Below are positions 58,146 through 64,000 of a DNA stretch of 64,000 nucleotides, one piece after another; the stretch's first letter is position 1, and every line of letters begins with the position of its first letter. The position numbers and the translations under genes were made by a program. This DNA is from Monodelphis domestica (lineage: Eukaryota; Chordata; Mammalia; Didelphimorphia; Didelphidae), in contig NC_077229.1 of the NCBI RefSeq assembly GCF_027887165.1, forward strand, positions 204,129,753-204,193,752. The letters run 5' to 3'. Under the pieces are notes generated by a model, which had not been told where the DNA came from, searched no databases, and saw only the letters and a list, made by a program, of their open reading frames with translations.

Positions 58146-58868
58146 AGTTAGAAACTTTCTCTTAAAATTAATTCTCAAGGGCGGCAGCAGCAGCAGGAAC
58201 AGCAACAGCCACAGCCACAGCAATAGCAACAGCCCCGGCGGCGGCGCCTGTTCCAGTCTTTGCTGCTGCCCTCCGTGCAACCACCCGGAGGGGGAGGGGG
58301 AGCCGCCAGTCGCTGAGGAGAAGGAGGAGGAAGAGGAGGGGAGAAAGTTTAGGGGAGCCGGGTTGGTGGGGCCCAGCCGCCGGAGCCGAGTGAGAGAGGG
58401 GACCGCGTTGTGGTGGTGGGGGAGTCGGACTGCACCTGGCAGCACTGAGCGTCCCCCTGACTGTGGACTTGAGCGACGCCCCCCCCTCTTGCTGCTCCTG
58501 CTGCTGCGTGGCCTGAGGGACCCCCTTGGGGCTGAATCTCTGGGACCTGACCCCCCTTTCTCCCCTCCCCCGCCCCTCTCTCCCCACCCCAGCGGGATCG
58601 TTGATTCATCCGCTTCGTTATCGTTATTTTTTGGGGGGAGGTGCGTGTGAGGGGGGGGAGGCGTCATTGGAAGAGTAAAACGTTATTGAGCTTTTTTTTT
58701 TTGCCCTTTTCCCCCCTCTCATTTTTTAATTTCCCCTTTTTTTTAAGGTGGGCAAACTGTGAAACCCACCTAAGTGTCCACTCCTTCCCCCTTCCCCACC
58801 TTCCCTCATCCCTTCCCAGCCCCCCCCACAAGGAAGGACGAGGCAGTTGGTTCAATCTCTGGTAATCT
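58146..58868 (+). promoter_or_regulatory. XPO1: GC-rich 5' leader of the XPO1 copy
   Basis: The stretch is rich in CpG and in CAG/GCAGCA and GGGGAG runs, unlike the AT-rich surroundings. This suggests transcribed 5' UTR from a CpG-island promoter copied along with the coding part. It contains a T run (58691-58702), a TTTTTTTTAAG/GTGGG acceptor-like junction at 58747, and a pyrimidine tract ending CTTCCCAG near 58819. There is no ATG between 58820 and the start codon. Long minus-strand frames here (for example 58137-58667) are products of composition. Whether all of it is XPO1 exon sequence needs alignment. Confidence 0.5.
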
Positions 58869-61800
58869 ATGCCAGCAATTATGACAATGTTAGCAGACCA
58901 TGCAGCTCGTCAGCTGCTGGATTTCAGCCAAAAACTGGATATCAATCTTTTAGACAGTGTCGTGAATTGCTTATACCATGGAGAAGGAGCCCAGCAAAGA
59001 ATGGCTCAGGAAGTCTTGACACACTTAAAGGAACATCCTGATGCATGGACAAGAGTTGATACAATTTTGGAATTTTCACAGAATATGAACACGAAATATT
59101 ATGGACTACAAATTTTGGAAAATGTGATAAAGACAAGATGGAAAATTCTTCCAAGGAACCAATGTGAAGGAATTAAAAAATACGTTGTTGGCCTTATCAT
59201 AAAGACTTCATCTGACCCAACATGTGTAGAGAAAGAAAAGGTATATATTGGAAAATTGAATATGATTCTCGTTCAGATCTTAAAACAAGAATGGCCAAAA
59301 CACTGGCCAACCTTCATCAGTGATATTGTAGGAGCAAGTAGGACCAGTGAAAGTCTCTGCCAGAATAATATGGTGATCCTTAAACTATTAAGTGAGGAAG
59401 TATTTGATTTTTCTAGTGGACAGATAACTCAAGTTAAGGCAAAGCATTTGAAAGACAGCATGTGCAACGAATTCTCACAGATATTTCAGCTGTGTCAGTT
59501 TGTGATGGAAAATTCCCAAAATGCTCCACTTGTACATGCCACTTTGGAAACATTGCTAAGATTTCTTAACTGGATTCCACTGGGATATATATTCGAAACG
59601 AAGTTAATCAGCACATTAATATATAAGTTTCTAAATGTTCCAATGTTTCGAAATGTCTCTCTGAAGTGCCTCACTGAGATTGCTGGTGTGAGTGTAAGCC
59701 AATATGAGGAACAATTTGTAACATTATTTACACTGACAATGATGCAGCTTAAACAGATGTTACCTTTAAATACCAATATTCGACTTGCTTACTCCAATGG
59801 AAAAGATGATGAACAAAATTTCATCCAGAATCTCAGTTTGTTTCTCTGTACCTTTCTTAAAGAACATGGTCAACTTATCGAAAAGCGATTAAATCTCAGG
59901 GAAACATTGATGGAGGCTCTTCACTATATGTTGTTAGTATCTGAAGTAGAAGAAACTGAAATCTTTAAGATTTGTCTTGAATATTGGAACCATCTAGCTG
60001 CTGAACTCTACAGAGAAAGTCCATTTTCAACGTCTGCCTCTCCAATGCTCTCTGGAAGTCAACATTTTGATGTTCCTCCCAGGAGACAACTTTATCTACC
60101 TGTATTATCCAAGGTCCGTTTATTGATGGTGAGTCGAATGGCTAAGCCTGAAGAAGTTCTGGTTGTAGAAAATGATCAGGGAGAAGTTGTTCGAGAATTT
60201 ATGAAGGACACAGACTCCATTAATTTGTATAAGAATATGAGGGAAACATTAGTATACCTTACACATCTGGATTATGCAGACACTGAAAGAATAATGACTG
60301 AAAAACTTCACAATCAGGTGAATGGAACAGAATGGTCTTGGAAAAATTTGAACACTTTATGTTGGGCAATAGGCTCTATTAGTGGAGCGATGCATGAAGA
60401 GGATGAAAAAAGGTTTCTTGTTACAGTCATAAAGGATCTTTTAGGATTATGTGAACAGAAAAGAGGCAAAGATAATAAAGCTATTATTGCATCAAATATC
60501 ATGTACATAGTAGGTCAATATCCAAGGTTTTTGAGAGCTCATTGGAAATTTTTGAAGACCGTGGTCAACAAGTTATTTGAATTCATGCATGAAACTCATG
60601 ATGGTGTCCAGGATATGGCCTGTGATACCTTCATAAAAATAGCACAAAAATGCCGCAGGCATTTTGTTCAGGTTCAGGTTGGAGAAGTAATGCCATTCAT
60701 TGATGAAATTTTGAACAACATTAACACAATCATTTGTGATCTTCAGCCTCAGCAGGTTCACACGTTTTATGAAGCTGTTGGATACATGATTGGTGCACAA
60801 ACTGATCAAACAGTACAAGAACATTTGATAGAAAAATATATGCTACTTCCTAATCAGGTGTGGGACAGCATAATTCAGCAAGCCACTAAAAATGTGGATA
60901 TACTTAAGGATCCTGAAACAGTTAAGCAGCTTGGAAGTATTTTAAAAACAAATGTAAGAGCATGTAAAGCTGTTGGCCACCCCTTTGTAATTCAACTTGG
61001 ACGAATTTATTTAGATATGCTTAATGTGTACAAGTGCCTCAGTGAAAATATTTCTGCAGCTATCCAGGCCAATGGTGAAATGGTTACAAAACAACCCTTG
61101 ATTAGAAGTATGCGAACAGTAAAAAGGGAGACTTTAAAATTAATATCTGGTTGGGTGAGCCGGTCTAATGATCCACAGATGGTAGCAGAAAATTTTGTTC
61201 CTCCTTTGTTAGATGCAGTTCTTATTGATTACCAGAGAAATGTTCCAGCTGCTAGAGAACCAGAAGTACTTAGTACTATGGCTATCATTGTCAACAAATT
61301 AGGGGGACACATAACAACTGAAATACCTCAGATATTTGATGCTGTTTTTGAATGCACATTAAATATGATAAACAAGGACTTTGAAGAATATCCTGAACAC
61401 AGAACAAACTTTTTCTTACTACTTCAGGCCGTAAATTCTCATTGTTTCCCAGCATTCCTGGCCATTCCACCTGCACAGTTTAAGTTAGTTTTGGATTCCA
61501 TTATCTGGGCTTTCAAGCATACTATGAGGAATGTTGCAGATACAGGCCTACAGATACTTTTTACACTCTTGCAAAATGTTGCACAAGAAGAAACTGCTGC
61601 TCAGAGTTTCTATCAGACCTATTTCTGTGATATCCTTCAGCATATCCTTTCAGTTGTAACAGACACCTCACATACTGCTGGCTTAACGATGCATGCTTCA
61701 ATTCTTGCATACATGTTTAATTTAGTAGAAGAAGGAAAAATAAGTACACCATTAAATCCCGGAAATCCAGTTAACAACCAAATGTTTATTCAGGAGTATG

Positions 61801-62084
61801 TGGCTAATCTTCTCAAATCTGCTTTCCCTCACTTGCAGGATGCGCAAGTTAAACTGTTTGTAACAGGACTCTTCAGTTTAAATCAAGATATCCCCGCCTT
61901 CAAAGAACACCTTAGGGATTTCCTGGTACAGATAAAGGAATTTGCAGGTGAAGATACATCTGACCTGTTTTTAGAAGAAAGAGAAACAGCCCTTCGACAG
62001 GCTCAGGAAGAGAAACATAAACTTCAGATGTCTGTCCCTGGCATCCTTAATCCACATGAAATTCCTGAAGAAATGTGCGATTAA
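58869..62084 (+). CDS. XPO1: Exportin-1 (CRM1), intact intronless retrocopy
   Basis: One uninterrupted frame of 1071 codons begins MPAIMTMLADHAARQLLDFS and ends NPHEIPEEMCD. Exportin-1 of vertebrates is also 1071 residues, and I recall human XPO1 well enough to see fewer than about 20 substitutions and no indel. The protein is the karyopherin that binds leucine-rich export signals together with RanGTP and carries proteins and RNPs out of the nucleus. Legible parts: importin-beta N-terminal region (about 46-112), exportin repeat region (about 124-270), acidic loop (about 425-450, around VVENDQGEVV), export-signal groove with Cys528 in GLCEQKRG (codon 60450-60452), Glu571, and the CRM1 C-terminal domain (about 709-1027). 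The normal gene has many introns, so this copy came from mRNA. The start is the family's usual methionine. The lack of any stop or frameshift suggests youth or selection. A lone caveat is that expression cannot be judged here. Confidence 0.95.
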   Translation: MPAIMTMLADHAARQLLDFSQKLDINLLDSVVNCLYHGEGAQQRMAQEVLTHLKEHPDAWTRVDTILEFSQNMNTKYYGLQILENVIKTRWKILPRNQCEGIKKYVVGLIIKTSSDPTCVEKEKVYIGKLNMILVQILKQEWPKHWPTFISDIVGASRTSESLCQNNMVILKLLSEEVFDFSSGQITQVKAKHLKDSMCNEFSQIFQLCQFVMENSQNAPLVHATLETLLRFLNWIPLGYIFETKLISTLIYKFLNVPMFRNVSLKCLTEIAGVSVSQYEEQFVTLFTLTMMQLKQMLPLNTNIRLAYSNGKDDEQNFIQNLSLFLCTFLKEHGQLIEKRLNLRETLMEALHYMLLVSEVEETEIFKICLEYWNHLAAELYRESPFSTSASPMLSGSQHFDVPPRRQLYLPVLSKVRLLMVSRMAKPEEVLVVENDQGEVVREFMKDTDSINLYKNMRETLVYLTHLDYADTERIMTEKLHNQVNGTEWSWKNLNTLCWAIGSISGAMHEEDEKRFLVTVIKDLLGLCEQKRGKDNKAIIASNIMYIVGQYPRFLRAHWKFLKTVVNKLFEFMHETHDGVQDMACDTFIKIAQKCRRHFVQVQVGEVMPFIDEILNNINTIICDLQPQQVHTFYEAVGYMIGAQTDQTVQEHLIEKYMLLPNQVWDSIIQQATKNVDILKDPETVKQLGSILKTNVRACKAVGHPFVIQLGRIYLDMLNVYKCLSENISAAIQANGEMVTKQPLIRSMRTVKRETLKLISGWVSRSNDPQMVAENFVPPLLDAVLIDYQRNVPAAREPEVLSTMAIIVNKLGGHITTEIPQIFDAVFECTLNMINKDFEEYPEHRTNFFLLLQAVNSHCFPAFLAIPPAQFKLVLDSIIWAFKHTMRNVADTGLQILFTLLQNVAQEETAAQSFYQTYFCDILQHILSVVTDTSHTAGLTMHASILAYMFNLVEEGKISTPLNPGNPVNNQMFIQEYVANLLKSAFPHLQDAQVKLFVTGLFSLNQDIPAFKEHLRDFLVQIKEFAGEDTSDLFLEERETALRQAQEEKHKLQMSVPGILNPHEIPEEMCD

Positions 62085-62985
62085 AAATCAAAACAAGTTA
62101 TGCTGTCTTTTTTTCTGTACAGCTTCTTTGTTGTGGTAGAAGAAAACAGCATTTGGATATTTGTTGACCAAAATGATGCCAATTTGTAAATTAAAATGTC
62201 ACCTAGTGGCCCTTTTTCTTATGTGTTTTTTGTATAAGAAATTTTCTGTGAAATATCCTTCCAATGTTTAAGCTTTTGTTTTGGTCATCTTTATTTAGAT
62301 TTGCATGAAGTTGAGAATTAAGGCATTTTAAAAAACAATATTACTTCATGCCCATTTTGTGGCTGGGATGGGGGGGAAGAAGCAAATTGAATTTGAAAAA
62401 ATATACTTGTAAATTCTATTGCAAAATTATACAATTTTTTCCTGTAACAAAACCAATTTTTAATTAGGGAGCATTTTCTTTCTAGCCTATATTTCAGTCT
62501 AGAAGAAAAGGTAATGAGTAAAACAATTGCGTTGTTAAAGGATTATTATAGTGCTGCATTGTCTTAAAGGTAGCACAACTTGGACTGAATTGGATGGCTA
62601 GACTACATGTATTACAAGTCTGTATGGCAAGTTTGCAGCAAGATCATGTGCATATCATCCCATTGTAAAGCAACTTCAAAGAGTATGGGAACACAGTTAG
62701 TTATTTTTACACAGTTCTTTTTGTTTGTGTGTGTGTGCTGTCGCTTTGTCGACAACAGCTTTTTGTTTTCCTCAATGAGGAGTGTTGCTCATTTGTGAGC
62801 CTTCATTAACTCGAAGTGAAATGGTTAAAAATATTTATCCTGTTAGAATAGGCTGCATCTTTTTAACAACTCATTAAAAAACTCTGGCTTTTGAGATGAC
62901 TTATACTAATTTACATTGTTTACCATGCTGTAGTGCTTTAAGAACACTACTTAAAAGCAAAATAAACTTGGTTTACATTTATTTT
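62085..62985 (+). other. XPO1: Retained XPO1 3' UTR
   Basis: After the stop codon the sequence continues with blocks I recognise from the XPO1 3' UTR, including CACCTAGTGGCCCTTTTTCT, CTGTCGCTTTGTCGACAACA and GCAAAATAAACTTGG. Their retention shows that a full-length, spliced message was copied. Confidence 0.8.
62961..62966 (+). terminator. XPO1: XPO1 polyadenylation signal
   Basis: AATAAA lies in the conserved context CAAAATAAACTTGGTTTAC, about 880 bases after the stop codon. The usual cleavage point would be near 62980. No A tail follows there. Confidence 0.8.
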
Positions 62986-64000
62986 TCCTTTATTGACTCA
63001 AAATTATTGATGTATTATTGGAAGTGGTGATCTTTGTGTTGAGTCAAAAAGTTAAGGTAAAGAAAGAGTTTGGAAACTGGGACAAAAACAAAGTTGTACA
63101 ATAGACAGGAAAATGTAGCTTTTAAATCTATCTGTGTAATTTCAGAAACATTTTATATATCCAAATAGATTATCGACCTATTATAAAACACAAAATTTGA
63201 TAGGTGGGTCCTTACATAGACCTTTCTCCCCTTTTTTTCTGTCAGATGGAAGTAAAGAAAATAGAACATTGTCAACCAAAATGAACTTGGTAGAATTTCA
63301 GGAAAACTAGTTGCCCTTTGTAAATGCATACATTGCTATCTTAAACGAATTCATTCCATTTAGTTTACCTTTAATATCTAGGGATTACTTCCAACTGAAA
63401 TCTATAATCTCATTGAAGAGGCGGTAGAGAGGTAGACCTGAAAATTGGAGTGTGGGATGCATGCAGGTGGGTCAGCTATTAGAAAGAACTAGGACTTGGG
63501 GAAAGAAAAATCTTGGATAAAAGGGGTATAGGAAAGAATGGTTTAGTCCTAGGTTTTTCTCTGACAGAAATATTAAAGGTCTTTTAAAAAAGATAGACCC
63601 CATGTTCACAATCAACTTTTGCCTTGAGAACTTGATGTTGAGGGTGTGGTTTTGCTCTTTCAGAACCATAGTGCTCCAGGCTGCCCACCTTTAGGTGGGC
63701 AGCAAAAAAAGATGTTTGTCAGAATTTGTCTTCTAGTGACCTGTGTTTTAACTTCAATCAACCAAAAAGTAGTTGTAGTGTAATGTTTATATGCTTCATC
63801 TTAAATATACTTAAAAATTTTTGTAAGACAAATCGCTTCATGTTAATGACATGTAATTTTAAAGTTGTATTATAACTGACCATTTAAATAGAAAATTATT
63901 TAATGCCTTGTTAAAGCTATCACAATTTCTAGGTTGTGGCTGTAGAAAAATCTCTGGAAAGCCTCAAAAATGGAGTTCAGTGCATCTGGTCAAAGTTCTG
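62986..64000 (+). other. Downstream flank, possibly read-through XPO1 3' sequence
   Basis: AT-rich DNA without a gene and without the SINEs that crowd the rest of the window. A perfect 11-bp-arm inverted repeat (63680-63703) is followed by seven A. No 3' LTR matching 56276-56740 is present before the window ends. It may be copied XPO1 3' flank, a longer 3' UTR, or host DNA. Confidence 0.4.
63680..63703 (+). repeat. Perfect hairpin followed by A7
   Basis: GCTGCCCACCT - TT - AGGTGGGCAGC pairs over 11 bases, then AAAAAAA. In a transcript this would be a stable stem-loop. Confidence 0.8.

Noticed and set aside
58083..58151. ATGGGCCCC frame as a possible gag start after the ERV leader
   Set aside because: It encodes Gly at position 2 but only 22 codons before a stop, and nothing downstream resembles matrix or capsid. 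It could be a remnant but cannot be supported.
58137..58667. 176-codon minus-strand frame opposite the GC-rich leader
   Set aside because: It is a low-complexity Pro/Ser/Gly/Leu product of CpG- and CAG-rich DNA, overlaps two other long frames on the same strand, and lies antisense to the XPO1 leader. No domain is visible.
58869..62084. XPO1 coding region as part of the normal multi-exon gene
   Set aside because: All 1071 codons are contiguous without introns, and the 3' UTR follows directly, so this is cDNA-derived. Intron loss at the native locus is kept as an alternative in the findings.

Overview
The window looks like nuclear DNA of a marsupial. It is AT-rich and dense in dispersed repeats. 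Dozens of copies of a tRNA-headed SINE of the type found in marsupial genomes occur on both strands, with L1 3' ends, CR1/L3-like LINE remnants, several endogenous-retrovirus (ERV) LTR families and at least one SPIN-type hAT transposon. I cannot name the species from sequence alone. No bacterial, plasmid or CRISPR features are present, and I found no convincing tRNA or rRNA gene.

Positions 1-56,000 are a repeat landscape with no supported host gene. Main landmarks: a non-autonomous hAT-like element (789-1645); a family of long LTRs (about 4030-5030 +, 8760-9553 - and 29960-30816 -) and related LTRs at 11636-12281 and elsewhere; an L1 ORF2 fragment (12391-12925); a broken minus-strand provirus with reverse-transcriptase remnants, polypurine tract and 3' LTR (17678-20395); two related LTRs around a tRNA-Gln primer site and a truncated gag start (21657-23640); a solo LTR with a 4-bp target duplication inside an L1 tail (28227-28789); GGAA and CCTT microsatellites near 34.8 and 42.5 kb; a SPIN-type hAT with a perfect 8-bp target duplication (44981-45698); and a 3.7-kb LTR element with no recognisable gag or pol (47671-51409).

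The right end holds the important locus. A plus-strand retroviral LTR (about 56276-56740) is followed by a tRNA-Pro-type primer site and about 1.4 kb of retroviral-leader-like DNA without gag. Next comes a GC-rich leader and a single uninterrupted 1071-codon reading frame (58869-62084) encoding full-length exportin-1 (XPO1/CRM1). The normal gene has many introns, so this is a cDNA-derived copy. It keeps the XPO1 3' UTR and its AATAAA signal, shows no frameshift or premature stop, and keeps the leptomycin-reactive cysteine at codon 528. No poly(A) tail is visible at the usual cleavage site.

The layout suggests an intact and possibly functional XPO1 retrogene that could be transcribed from a retroviral promoter, from its own GC-rich 5' region, or from both. 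This arrangement is the best candidate in the window for something previously undescribed.
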